The notes beneath the pieces are model-generated. The model saw nothing but the letters and a program-made list of their open reading frames with translations. It was not told the origin of the DNA and ran no database searches. A stretch of DNA of 64,000 nt, taken from Dallia pectoralis (lineage: Eukaryota > Chordata > Actinopteri > Esociformes > Umbridae). Positions 10,401-25,400 of this stretch are shown here, in pieces (within the stretch, counting starts at the first letter, position 1; each line of letters opens with the position of its first letter). The translations under genes were made by a program, and so were the position numbers. The stretch is from the NCBI GenBank assembly GCA_029465975.1, contig CM055728.1, positions 7,788,689-7,852,688 on the forward strand. The letters are read 5' to 3'.

Positions 10401-13400
10401 AGCGTTGACCTCAAACTCATTCCCATAGACAAAGTAAAGGTGTGAGTCTCCCTTCCACTTGTAGCTGACCTTGGTTATAGGAATTAACTCAATCGTCTGG
10501 CGCTGCAGAAAAAGAATGGAGGGCCTTATAAAACAAACCAAACACAATGACGTTTACGTTGTAGATTTGGAGGTGAGCAAATTGATAATTGTCCTACAGC
10601 ACAAGACGAGCCCTCAAGAAGTTGCTGTTTTCTGATGATCTGGGATAAAACAATTGAGTCTTTACCTGTTGTAAAATGCGTGAAGTCTGAGCGAACTTGG
10701 CTTGGTGCTCCCTCACTAAACGCTCTGCAGCTTGTCCCAAGTTAGGATTTGGGAACCCCATCACTGGGTACACCTACACGACAGAGCAGAAATACAGTAT
10801 GTCAGCTAATATGAAACATAACAAATGGATCATCATGCCAAAAACAAGTCCATTGCATGTACGGTAATTTACTAGAAAAGCACAATTTATGCTGTTTAAA
10901 CAGTCTGAAAAATATACAGGCATCTAAGAAAATGAATAAAAGTTCATTTTTTTCAATATTTTTATCACAAAGGGACGCCTTCATATACTCTAGATTCATT
11001 ATGCATAAAGTATAACATTTCAAGCCTTTTATGTTTTAATCTTGACGATTCTGGCTTACAGGAAAAAAAAATCCAGTATCAAAATATTAGAATAAACCAT
11101 TTCGAATACAGAAATGTCACCGTCCTAAAAAAATTGTCTTTGTTGTTTTAGTTTGATGTTATTTAGGCACTCAATAGTTGGTTGTGGCTCCTATTGCATG
11201 ACTTACTGCATTAATCCTGCATTTTATTGAGCCAATCAGCCTGTGGCACTGCTGAGATGTTATGGACATCCAGGTTGCTTTGATAGCATCCTTCAGCTCA
11301 TTTGTATTGTTCAGTCTGGTGCATCTCATTTTCCTCTTGACAAGACATAGATTCTAGTCAAGTGCTGCTGTTTGAGGAGGAGACTAATAGCACCTTTTTG
11401 CAAACTATCATCGTTGCGGTGTAAAGAAACTAACAGAATGTAGTCCAGGTACAAACACTCTGGTTAGTGCAACGGATGCGTTTCAGAAGAACCTTAAAAG
11501 AACTTTCAAATGAAATTTTCTGAGATGGCACATGTATCAGTGAAATGTGATGTTTTACCATGTACTGAGTATCCCTGAACATTTCCTTCCCAGACACGGA
11601 GCTCAGGTTGGCCACAGGCAAACCACTTGATTGTTCCACAACATAGTCTTCAAGGTTATTAGTCCTAATTATAAATACAGAAGAAATTAATCAAGTCACA
11701 GAAAACCAGCAACACACAAATACCCTAGGTAATCAAACGCATAAATTACTAGGGGTTCTATTCGGGGTCTCGTTCATTTGGTTGGTATTCAAATCTGAAC
11801 TCAGTACCCACAGTAAGATTTACAGTTTTCAATTGAATTGTTCACATTATAGGTCACATTCAAATTGGAAAAAGTTCTGACATAATTTATCTTAATCTAA
11901 AACCTGGCATTTTAACAGGGGCGTGTAGACTTTCTATATCTACTGTAAGTATATTGATTGTTATCCATCACGTTTGATAGATAGCGTAATAATATTAATA
12001 TGATAGATGCATCCCCAGACATCACAACCATCGACCTCTAGAACAACCCAAAAGTCACTGCAGTTTGTGAACAGTATCACACAGAAAAAAAAGAAACAGA
12101 ATTCATAGATGGATTAGTTAAAGGGCATTTCTTTCTTTGAAGATACACATTTTTCAATATCATATTGAATCTCTTGCATTTTTAAACTTAGAGATAGCCG
12201 ACTATCTATCGACAGGCTAGTAGGCTACCATCTGCACTTTGACCAACACGGTCTTCCGTTTTGTTTATTTGTCCAAGAGCGTCCAAATATTTCTGATATA
12301 CCTACATTTTGCATGGTTTGTCATGCGCTTTAGCATGGAATGTTTTCAAACCCAAAGCTATTGGTTAATACTGGCCTTTTTCTGTTAACTTGCTTAATTT
12401 GTGGCCCATAAAAGAAAAAAAGAAATAACTGTTGTTATTATTTAATCTATTAGAACAGTGCAACACATTCCAGTCAATTTGAGTTCATCTTAGTTCACTT
12501 TAAGTCGTTTTGTAAGCTTCTGAGGAATTGATTAGTGTAATTACTAGTAGGCTACATATTCCTTAATACAGCGTTGTCACCTTTCGTGTTTAATTGTGAA
12601 ACATTAATTGTTGAGGGTTTCTAATGGTGTTTTGAAAACTAGTATTCAAATACTTGCCCTGAATTACACTGAACAAAATGATGTATGCAACACTTTTGTT
12701 TTTGCCCACATTTTTCATGAGCTTAACTCATAGATCTAAGACTATTTCTATGTACACAAAAGGCCACAGATGTCGCAAGTTGAGGGAGCGTGCGATTGCC
12801 ATGCTGACTGCAGGAATGTCATTGTTTATAATTTTGTTCAGTGTACAAAGGAGTGTACGAAGCCTGGAAAATATATGATACTAAAGTAAAATACAAATTG
12901 TAACAAAATAATTGACTTTAAGTATACTGCTTCTTTCATTGGGGATCCCAGATGAGTCGTCCCAAACATATGTAGTAAATACCACCTTCCACTTGGTTAT
13001 GAACGCTGCATGCATATTTACAGTTTAAAGTTTCACTGACTCATGAAGGCTCAGCTTCATACTGCACCCTCATTTCTTTCTATCGCTTCATCTTTTACTT
13101 TACTCCCACACTTTCACCAACAACGGTGCACGAGTAAAGCACAGTATCAACCCTAATGACCAAAACTGTCTTTATATCCATAGACTTCTTCTGGTATACT
13201 TCAGAGTTCATACAATAATAACATTCACTACATCTTTTGAATCCTGACACCAATCCTCCCCTTGCTTAGGGCTGATTGATTATGTAGTGAATGTCTACAC
13301 ATAACATGTATACTGTAGCTCTATTATTATTACTAATTAATTTTAATTCAAATGAATAACAATTTGACTGGCAAGTTATTTTGGTACTTCCCCTCAAAAC

Positions 13401-16400
13401 TACCTTGCCTCAAGGGCCTTAGCTTGCCCACCCCTACCTAAGCAATACTCAACAATAAAAAAGCTACGTTATACATGTAATGGTTTTCAATATGACCGGC
13501 ATCTCCTCAAATGAATTATCTCATCGCCGTTTTAGAGTGAGAGTTCTTAATCTCCGGTAGGCTATACATGCTTTAATACAGCGTTGTAGCCTTTAATGTT
13601 AAATTATGGAACATTAATTGTTGTGGGATTTTAATGGTGTTTTTGAGAACTTGTATTTGAATACCTGCCCGGAATTAATAGAGTATTCGATGCCTGGAAA
13701 ATAGTATTCGTTCTAGCCCTAGTATCTACTGAATAACAGCCACAAACTCACCATATAACCTTCAGGTTGATGAAGACCAACATCTGCTGTTTGCCATCAC
13801 AAGTCTGACACGTCTTTGCCCCTTGACCCTGGCAGTGGCTGCAACTGCAGGGAAATACAACAAGTCAACAAAGCCAAGTAAGCGCCGGAGAGGCCATATG
13901 GAACAACACATCAAACCACTGGAGACAAAAACACGTTATTGGTCAAGTAACAAAAACCTCATTATCCTCGGCTGGATTTTCTCCTATGTACTAAAGAGAA
14001 TGGCTGAATTGAACCTGGGATTAAAAGATGTTCAACAAAGAGCAAAACAGACGTACTTCTCCCTTCCCCTCCCTTGGCAATGATGGCATTGATCACCGCT
14101 GGTGCGATTACCGTCTCCTTTGCACACCCAGCATTCTTTCTGTTAGTGGTGACAGAGACACACCGATAAACATGTGCGTTTATTGGTTAATAGTGAAGCT
14201 ATGGAAAGCCACAGTTGTTCCTTTTACGCAGTAAAAAGTAGTTACAGATAAGAGGAAGTAGCTATAGTTAAGAGTAAATAGCTATAGTTAAGAGGAAAGA
14301 GTAAAGGTTATGCAGAGGTGCTGCTTATTAAATTGTCAAAAAGGTTGAATTGCCATTAATATCAAGGCTCCATGCAGGTGTGATGTATGGGATGCTAAGA
14401 GCGTCACTTACACTACCCACTCCGGCACATTCTTTACAGGGAGATTTCCCCATACCCATACAGATTTGACAGTTCTGTTGATGGACAAAAAAATTGTATC
14501 AAGTTCTTTCATTCATATTAACAAGAAGATATACATTTTGCTACCCCCGCGACCCGACCCCGGATAAGCGGTTGAAGATGAGATGAGAGTTATACATTTT
14601 GTAGAAACAGATTCGGAAAAGACATAAAACATAAAGACTACTCGATATCCCATGCAGACACCGAAGGTCATGTTGCTTTAGATGTATTCATCAGAATGTT
14701 TTCTCATTTTTTAACCACACAATTCTTACTTTGACCGACGAGGTGTTCGGAACTTTAATGATTTGCGTTTCGTTCTGAAAAAAGGTGGGTGTCTTGGCAG
14801 GGATGATCCAGGGACCAGGAGGTGGTTGGGTGTAGGCATCCACAGGCTGACCTAACCAAAATAAAACACCAGATCCAGAGACAACAATGGAACAATGGAA
14901 TGGGACATAATAGGTGTTTTCAGAGGGTCCCTAGTTACCCCGGTATGGTTCCTGGCTCCATTCAGTGGTTCTCGACTCCGTAAAGGTTTCCAGGCGATAC
15001 TGAAATGGTTGAAACAAATCAGGAAACTTAAAAGTTGCTTGTTTTTTTTACGTTGACAACTAATAAAGGCCTTTTGATAAATTACCGTTTTAAATGCTGT
15101 ACCCCAATGAAAAACAGGTCTATATTGTACACGTTATAACCTCCAAATTGGATCTACCTCATTTTAAGGTCCGCTGTCTATCGTGAATAACATTTTTGTT
15201 TCATGGATAAGCAGCATCTCTTTGCCACTCATAACCATTTGGTTTCTTAGTTCCATGGAAATATGCGCTTTATCTTCAATGATTCTATGTGGTCTTAGTG
15301 AATTTCAGCGCAGATGGTAAGTTATACACTAACTAAACTAGACCTACTGTTACAATCAAAGCACAATCATCAGGTGGGGAGAGAAACTGTCCAACCCTCC
15401 ACATGGCATAACTAATCAGGTTTTAAATCTTATGTCATTACAATCTAGAATTTTGACAAATGAACATTTAAGTGACCTCAGCAGATATTGTTTTTTGGTT
15501 AATAACGCTGAACCAATCTGGGGAGTCACCAGACACTGTCTGCACTATGCTCAAATGTCATCCTCCATCACAGTCTTTGCATTCTGCAGCTTAGATAAGT
15601 GACACGACTGTAACTAGTGAGACATTTTCACAAAAAAGTTTTTAAAAATACATATGCAAAGGAAACCAAATAAATACAAGCAGCCAAAAGCTCTCTTAAA
15701 TACACAGGAGTCTGGTAAGCATGACCATCTTACCCTGTAGGTGTTGAATGGCTCCATGCCCGTTATCACGCCATCCTTAACTGGTCCTGAACTATAGCAG
15801 CACTTACTGGAGACAAACTTGGCTAAGGCCTCCCGAGCAGCATCTTCAGTCATACACGGGATGCTGCAGAGGGTGAAAACTACATGTATCCACGTCTTCA
15901 CAAGCGAGATTAACAACTATAAATATGCGTATGATGGTCTGATTTATAGTTAATCATAAAATGCATGTATAACTGGTCTGGCGTTGTATTGAACACTTAC
16001 TCCCAGTTTGATTGTTCAGGACCAGGTTGGGGCTGTGGGACAGGGAAGGAGGGCATAGGAGGAGGGAGGTAGCCACCTAGAGTAAACAGAGTTTAGTTTC
16101 ATCCGATAGCAGGACACACAAATACATGTTAACGACAACCGGATGGGAGAGGCAGGAATCAACCTAGATGAATAGAATATATATCCCAGGAAAAATAAAG
16201 AGTTAAGCGTTTACACCCACACACACAGATTGTCACACCTGAAAAAAAAATGTTAATCCAATCTAACCTATGCATCAAAATGAGAAAAAACAATATTATT
16301 TCTGATTAATTAATACAATAGCAGATTATGATGGCAATCGTTTTGGCACCACCCTCGGTGGAGGAAAAACCGATAAAACACATTTAAAGCTGCATCAACA

Positions 16401-19400
16401 TTAAGCTTTCCAAAAGAAACAACTGTTGCCTTTCATGGATTATCTCACTGGGCAACGCCAAAGGAAAACTAGTGCTAGAAAAAAAACTGATAGATATATA
16501 CGGATAATACAGCCTTTTCACTTCTGCTCTGGTTTCGACTTGTTTGAAGGTATTGAGGTCAACAGGACAAAGGGCAGCCTACTTAAAGTGGAACATGAAT
16601 TGTTTAGATACTGAAAAAAATACAATGACTGGGGCATATTTACCAAGACCACACAAAGATTTTTTTGATTGACGAACTAACCGATTGATGGTTATAGAGG
16701 ACCCCCTCTCTTGACATATTCTCTGTATACAGTTTCTGGTATTGTGAAAAACATCTGGTTTAAGTTTCCTTATGCTGTTGCGACTTCGTCTGGTTTACAA
16801 AACCTTCAAACATTAGTGAGTAACTGTAAGATTATCTGACCGCTAGATTAACTGCCTTCTCCCAGTTAGAAAGGAGGCAACATGTAGCGATTTTAAAAGT
16901 CCTGGAGTATGCATGCTAGTGCAATGGAAAAACATGTTTTGTGCAGATTCTCCATAATTGCACCAACACAATGAAAGCCTAAATGATACACTGTCAATGA
17001 CAACCTCATGGCACTACAGAACTATTCATATCTTCCCACATCACTAATATATGCATACACATTGATTGGCAGTCCGTATATACACACAGATATAACACAG
17101 ATATAACACACACACTCACACACACAAACACACACACACACGGTTAATCTTCTATAAAAATTGCCAACAGTAGCGAACAGTGCTATTGTTCTCAACTGCC
17201 TTTTGGCTATTAAAACTGCAGATTAGCATAATTCTCAAGTGGCATACCTCCACCCCCAGCTACAGTCCCTTCATATCCAGGCACGCTGTCGAACATACTT
17301 CCAGGAGGCGCATTGGGGCCTTGGAAGTTGGAAGCAGGCGGGGCATACATTCCTGAGAAAAAATAAAAGAACACACATAGTATAGCACTGACCAAAAAAT
17401 CTATATAAACAATTAAAAACAAACTAAGATTAAATTGATCCTTATTTAGAGAGCTGGAGGCAGAAAACCAAGTTGATGTTCAATACTTTTTCGTTAAACA
17501 ATTGCTGGTTTTAAAAAATATTACTTCCTCTGTAATATTATTCACCATGACTCTCGATTATTGTCCAGAATATACCTCATGATTCAAAGGGTCTTTAACT
17601 TTAATGGGGCACATAAAGGTCAAATCGGTTTGATTGTTACTCTTAGATTATTCCAGAAAACGACACATCCAGCACCAAATTGGAGGGTTAACAAAATAGT
17701 TTGTTATTTGGAAATGTTCCGCTAACGTATAAAAAAAGGGTATAAATAAAGGGTATATCGGAAATGGATAATGGTACAACACAGTTCAAACGAAATGCAC
17801 TTGTTTTTGCAATACGAGATCAATTCATTAAAATAGACAGAAACAGAAATAGCCCTAAAGTGTAAACATTGTTAATGTTGTAATTTACTATTTGAGCTGG
17901 AAACGGCTCAGTTTTCATGAATATTTAAATACATGCTGAATATTATAGAAACCATCACCACTGTATTCCGATGGCACGTCCTGTTTGCTATTCCACATCG
18001 ACTATTATAAACGACTAATAAACCACCGTTAGAAAAAACATTTTGCAATTATGTTAGTGGATCTGAAAAGTCCTGACAAAAAAGCAATAAAACACCAGTC
18101 TGAACAGTTACAGTAAAGCCGCGCCTTCAGGCAAAGGAGCAAAGAAAAGGCGTGTAGCCTATGTAACTGGCCATTTAAAGGAAAACATTAAGGTGGTCAA
18201 AAGAACAGAGCCAGGAGAAAGAAAGTGTGGATAAAGTTGTTACTAACAAACGAATATAAGTTACAGGCGCTCGAATAACAAAGAAGATTATTGGAAAACA
18301 TCTAAAGACGATTAACTTAAATAAAGAAGTAGTTATTTCGGTTTTTGTCACTATTTTTCCTATTCAGACTAATTGCATGTTGGCTTGTGTTTCATGGAAC
18401 ACATGGTGATTTCCAACTACGGCTCAAAACATCAATCCACAAATATCACTGTTGCCAAAAAAATAAAATAAAATTCAAATTGACGACCGACTCCTACTTA
18501 TATACAGCCCCATCCGCTGTATGCGCGTTCGGTTATTTGCACAAATATCACATACCTGAAAAACTTTAGACTCGGAAGTGTCGAAGAGTAGACTCCTAAG
18601 CAGCTTTACACAATAAGCATGAAATCTAAAACAACGCCCTGACGGAAATGGACTCCCATAAGACGGGTTTTAAGTGTCCATCATGGAGCCCTGTCGTAAC
18701 CCCACCCCGCGTTGTTTTTATCTTGCGCAATTGACGGAAATAGTGTCAATCATCCGGGCCTTCCACCAATCCCACCCCGATCCCACCCCCGGTCCCAACC
18801 CCGATCTCAATGTCCGCCCTTGCAGCAGTTTGCACTCGATCACGTAACAAGTGACGTCAAATAAGACTATCGAGGTTCGGAGTTTAAGAGCGACATAGGG
18901 ATTGGGGGTTAAGGGGGACATAAGGATTGGGATTGAAGGGGGACATAGGGATTGGGGTTTAAGGGGGACATAGGAATTGGGATTTAAGGGGGACATAGGG
19001 ATTGGGATTTAAGGGGGACATAGGGATTGGGGTTTAAGGGGGACATAGGGATTGGGGTTTAAGGGGGACATAGGGATTGGGATTTAACGGGGACATAGGG
19101 ATTGGGGTTTAAGGGGGACATAGGGATTGGGGTTTAAGGGGGACATAAGGATTGGGATTTAAGGGGGACATAGGGATTGGGATTTAAGGGGGACATAGGG
19201 ATTGGGGTTTAAGGGGGACATAAGGCTTGGGGTTAAGGCGGACATAGGGATTGGGGTTTAAGGGGGACATAAGGATTGGGATTGAAGGGGGACATAGGAA
19301 TTGGGATTTAAGGGGGACATAGGGATTGGGATTTAAGGGGGACATAGGGATTGGGGTTTAAGGGGGACATAGGGATTGGGGTTTAAGGGGGACATAGGGA

Positions 19401-22400
19401 TTGGGGTTTAAGGGGGACATAAGGATTGGGATTTAAGGGGGACATAGGGATTGGGATTTAAGGGGGACATAGGGATTGGGGTTTAAGGGGGACATAAGGC
19501 TTGGGGTTAAGACGGACATAGGGATTGGGGTTTAAGGGGGACATAGGGTTTGGGGGTATGGTTCTTATCGCTTAGAATCACTTAAAATTAAAAAAAAGTC
19601 AAGGCTTTGTTCAACAGGGCATTTTGACAAGCCTGCGAATATCGCCAGGACAGGACAAAATGTCAGGCGTGTCTGTCAAATAGTGTTTGGCGTGCTTAAG
19701 TCATGCCTAATTCACCTTTGGCTAAGCCTCGGGTATCAGATTTATTTGAGATGGATGCTGTATGAGAGAGGAATAATGTTGTGGGACTGAGAGACAAAAA
19801 GTGAGCGAAGAACAACCTAAATATGTCTGGAACTACAAATTAACTTTTTTAATTTCACAATTCCAACCTTCCTCCTTTAACCGAGCTTGGTACAGGCAAA
19901 AGTGACCCAAAAGAGACACTGGCAGAGTTATTTTGTTCTTAATTTTAAAGATCAGTCATCGGCCGCTTCCCGCATGCGCAATTTATTTGCAGTCTGGACG
20001 TGGAAGGGTGAACATCTCCTGCTCTGACTGCAGATGGGAGGGACTGCAGAAGTACTGGGTGGCCTCTGAGTGCTTTGGTACGAGGGTGGGGAACACGGTA
20101 GCACCTGCTGCTCGTAGAGAAGAGTATCAGAGTAAGAGCATCTATGACAATACTGCTTTCACATCAGTCTCCAAAAGACTCCAATAACACCAGAAAAAGT
20201 TGCTAGATCTGCCACTAGTAGCTTTTTAAAAAAGGTTTTGTCTGAATACTTGCTAAATAAAGCGACTAAGTCGCTAAGTTGGCAACACTGGGTGTGATTT
20301 CGAGACATGACATTAAGCTAAATATATTGGACATTAAATGTTAATTCATAATGAGGTTTGAAAACGATAGGCAAGACTACACATGAATTCCGTGGTTGTT
20401 GGATTTATAAAAACTGGACCACAAATTGCATCATTCAAGTAAAGATTGTTGTGTTTTTTAAACCCTTAGCCAACCAGGAATTTATTTTAAATTAATCCGT
20501 ACAAATTTATAATCAACAGTGTTACAAGTACAACAGAATACACCACATAATGACCCCAAAGGGACAAACAAATATTTTATCTTTTTTGTTGGTATTCAAT
20601 AGTGTATTTATTATTCAATTTTCTTTTGTAAAATAATAAAATATGTGTTTTTGTAAATGTACATTTATTAATGTGAAATTTGACCAACACAATAATGAAA
20701 TTGATTATGTAAAACAGTTTTACGTTACTGACAACATAGGTAAAAAAAAATACAACCAACCAATACAAATGTTTAAAGTAGGATGAAATCCTAAATATTC
20801 TCCATTGTGCATGTACTTATATCTAACCAAAAGCTTTATAACATGAACTTGTAAACCTATTGCTTTACATCTACTTTTATTTTACACATGGTTTACAAAA
20901 CCAATGGTAAGAATCGTGATTGATTGGTATAGCATGAAATTATAGTGGGGTGTTGCATGATAAAATGCACATCCATGTTGTCCCCCACAGACAAAAGATA
21001 GCCAACAGAGATTATCTTCGATAGCGTTTTAGTGCTCCCAATCATTTTTCTATTTTTCCTACTTAGCGAGCAGGGTTCTCGGGCACATCACGGCCAAGGC
21101 TCCTATGAACATAGGACCCACCCTGTCCACCCCTTGTCTGAAACCACCTATAGCAGAAAATAAATCTTGCAAATACAATTATTTTTATAATTCAGTGAAA
21201 ATGATAATACCCAATGTGGCGACATCTCTGTTTATTCTAGATCTCCTAGATCTTTAACATTGATCAAAAGGTTTAACTTCTAAGACAGACATGCTGGATC
21301 CACAGGTTAGCTAGATGAATACAATGAAACGGTCCTGTTCTACACAGTTGGCTACTCTGTTTTAATTTCAGGATAAAAAAATACAATCTATTATTTGTTA
21401 AGTCACATAGTTGTTAGGGACATGTACTTGCATGCACAACGGTTTAGACTGGAATCTCCTTTATCTCATCTCATTACGCCTGCTTGGTACTCATCACCTA
21501 TTCCTGAGAGCAACTTCCTAGGTTAGAACCCCTGGCTTGCTGATGTATAGCCAATACCCATTGTAGATATGAAATCAAACCATGTTTAAGAAATGGACAG
21601 AAAGTCATGGTTTAAATGCAGAGCTAAAAACCACAAATAGGATCCATGTATAAGTTCCTGAATTATCAACAGGCTGCAGGACTAGGTGCAGGCACATGTT
21701 TACTGTACTGTCCCAAACGGACAAAGCTTAAATCAATTTGATGACACTTAGCTAGAATTGTGAATCACCAACATGGCATGGGAAAATCACTAAAATGCTT
21801 GTCTGTTCATGTGTAATAATGTCATGCCCCCACCCACGACTCACACAGTCACATCTACACATAGTAGCGCTGAACTATGCTTGAATAGTTTTGCGTATTC
21901 AAGCGGTCTTGAAAATGTGTTGCAGCATGCTGACTATTTCCAACAGATATTCATCAGTAAACTGATTTCAATAGGGCAAGACAGCATGCAGATAAACCAG
22001 TGGAAACAAGACACGACATCAGTTATCAATTGCAAAATCCTTAGAAGTGACCGGGAATACAGTGTTAAGAAATCCTCAGAAGTAAGTAGAATGTCCATTG
22101 CATTAACAAATTGACTCACCAGTAGGAAATTATATAAAATATAATCTTACAAATTAAAAATAAATACAGATTTGTCTTGACTCTTTATACAACAGTTGCC
22201 GATAAAAAAGTATGCGATATTCAACAATTTCAAATATTTTCTTTTATGTGTGTTCTTTACAAAGTACACCTGTCTAGTGTCTAATGATCCCTTTGTTTAA
22301 TCAGCTCATCATATGTGACATCTCTGGTGGATGGAATATCTTGGCAAATTTTTGTGCAAACACGTATTGTTGTGGAAATATATTTCTTAAGAAGTTTTGA

Positions 22401-25400
22401 GTAGGAGATGTATGTGTGTGTTTAATTTACTGCCAGGGGAAAATGTATTGGGGAAAAAAGTGATGTAATTGCTTCACTTTTGGTGTCGGCATGTCTAAAA
22501 GTAATTGTATGGAAGATGCTGAGGACCTTTGTTGACTCCAGTATGGTGGCATTGTATGATACCCTCCAATCTCTGGAAAGGGGTTTGGGACATTCTGATA
22601 CCCTCCACTCTCTGGAAAGGGTTTCGGGACTTTCTGATACCCTCCACTCTCTGGAAAGGGGTTAGGAACATTCTTTGATACCCTCCACTCTCTGGAAAGG
22701 GGTTAGGGACATTCTATGACGACATTCTATGACGCCCTCCATTCAGAGAAGAATCCCAAAAGGAGTAAAACTGTGAAGAAACCTGTTAATCAGAGACCAA
22801 TAGTTTCGCTAATTTACATCTGTGATACTGTGTGCATCTATAAAGCTGTACTGTTCTTTTGTCAAGGCGGGTTAGTAGATCAATGAGACAAAGGCATGAG
22901 AGTAAGAGGGCATGGCAGAAAATGCAAAACACTGAATCTGCCAAGATGAGTGTAAATCAGTTATCAGAAAACGATTAGAAACAGAGTTAGAAGTCCTGAT
23001 GTAACAACGAGAAGCTGATGCCGCTGGTGTGGAACCACACATTGTGGAAAATGCAGAATCAATGCAGCATCACAACCACTTGTGAAGAATATCTCCCAAC
23101 CACAACCAAACATTAACAGGCTACTGTCTATAAACAAGAATAGCAATTATGTACCCACACCAAACTTCCATAATCGGAGAGGAGTTGAGGTTCAAAGTCC
23201 AACTGATGAAGTCCAACTAAAGAAGTCCTACTTACTGATGAAGTCCAACTTACAGCAAAACAATAATTGGACCCAATGACAAAACGATTGGATAAAGAAT
23301 CCGACAAACACGTAAAACGCATATGCTCTGAGCACCTCAACAACTCTAACATAGCCTTACACAAAGCCTGGGTGAGTTTAAAAGAGGGCTTCAAGAGGCC
23401 GAAATAACTGAAAAAGCACTTTTGCAAAACTGGACAGTGGCCCGAGATTTTAGCATAGGACCATCTCACACATACTCAGGGATTTACGAAGATACAAAGA
23501 TCAGATGCGCTAAAGAAGACTTGCCATAGGGCCTGTCATATCTGGATACCTCGCGTGGAATTGGTCTGATTGAGAACAAACGGCCATTTGTGTTTCTAGA
23601 AAGGTGGATATCAGTCGGCCTACATTACAAAGAAGATAATTGTGATTGCTCCCTCTTTTTGAGTACTTTTTCTAGTTTGTATGACTCATCACCACAGACC
23701 ACCAGGGCTCTGTTGCCATCCCAAGAGGATGGAGGGAGGAAGATGAAAAACCGAACACGGTCGGCATTGGCTCAAAAACACAGATGTGCAATGCTGAACT
23801 GATTGACTGAGGGAGGAGAGAAAGCAATGAACAATTATGGAAATGTGGGGAAACAAAAGACCAGGGCCCGTATGTATAAAACTTCTAAGAAATGCTCTTA
23901 AGAATAGTCTTAAGCTTTGACTTAAGTGTCAGAAAATACTTAGTAAAGAGTAGGACTTTTCTAAGTGTAGGAGACTTTTATAAAGCAGCTAAAAGCAACT
24001 TTCAGTAAAGTATAAGACTGATTCTTAAGTGCTTTCTGAAGTGGGACTTAAGTGCTGTGAACTAAGGACTAAAATGATGTGAACCCAAAATGTCCGCCCT
24101 AAACCTCTGAATCAGCCAATAGTGAGGTCACAGCAGCATGACACAATTAATTCATTATTTAATTAAGACATAACAATTATTTCAATATTTTAATTTATTT
24201 AGAGTAATTCGTTTTTGCTTTGTGCAAAAAAAATTACAAATAAGTACATGCATTTATTTCACAATTTTAATAGAGTTTCAACACATTAATTAAATGGACA
24301 AATGTGATGCTATTTAAGTAATTAAGCTGATGAATCACATACTTAAAAATTGCACTCACAGGTCACAGCTGTATATAAAGGAAAGACAAAAGTTGCAAAT
24401 TGTTAAAAATGGATGCCAAAAGAAAACCCTGACAATCAAGCCTGTATCGTTTGATCAAATCTCTGTCATCATATAATTCCAACACATTCTTACATTGTTG
24501 GAAACTGGGCGGCCTCCACCTCTCTGCTGCCATCTTGTTACTCCTAACTGGTTAGGAGACCTCTCCAGCTCTCTTAAATAATTTAGGAGCTGAGACCTAG
24601 TCTTTATGAATCACACTTATTCTTAAGAATAAGAGTAAAATCACGTCTCCACGCCTCGCCCCGCGGTGCTTTCTCCTGACTCTGATCTCCCGGTTTCCAC
24701 CCACGCCTGCCTGACCACGTTTTGTGCTTATCCCTTGTCTGCGTTTAATAAACGTATCGCAATCTGCAATTGGATCTGCCCTCCTTGTTCCAAGCGTATT
24801 CATTACAGTATTATTGTACCATTGGCTGTCACTAACACATTCTGAGTCACTCTCAGTGCTTTAAAACGTCCAGCGTCCCATACAGACTATAGGATGTTTT
24901 TGTTGATTATAATGATAATTATGTGGAAAAATCATTATTCTCATGATTGAAAATAATTTCTTAATTTTCCTTTTATTCATTATAAAAAAATCCCTGATGC
25001 CTTGTGATATGCAAACTGACCTCACCTTCTTCAGTAAGGCTGGTTCAGGGGTGTGGGGACAGACAGACAGGGCTGGTTCAGGGGTGTGGGGACAGACAGA
25101 CAGGGCTGGTTCAGGGGTGTGGGGACAGACAGGACTGGTTCAGGGGTGTGGGGACAGAAAGGACTGGTTCAGGGGTGTGGGGATGGGCAGAGACGGCTGG
25201 TGAGACAGAAGTTACATCTGTTGGGCCTGGCACCAGTCAGGTGCAGGTTTAACATATATTATAGCTATCAATAGTTTGCTAAAAACAACACACGCAGACT
25301 ACACCTACCTTTCTTTTTAAAAAACTGTTCTCTCTTCTTTCTTTTCTTCACTGTTTTGGAAACTTAATGCTGCCTCGACACTCACTCGCAAATCACTGTT

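Noticed and set aside
14545..14590. Short motif cgacccgaccccggataagc in ssuh2 intron 7
   Set aside because: Frequent in fish genomes as part of various repeats; too short here to assign an element.
18893..19556. CRISPR-like array
   Set aside because: The units are head-to-tail without unique spacers, and the genome is eukaryotic.
24943..25274. ORFs of GSGVWGQTDRA repeats
   Set aside because: Minisatellite by-product in ssuh2 intron 2.
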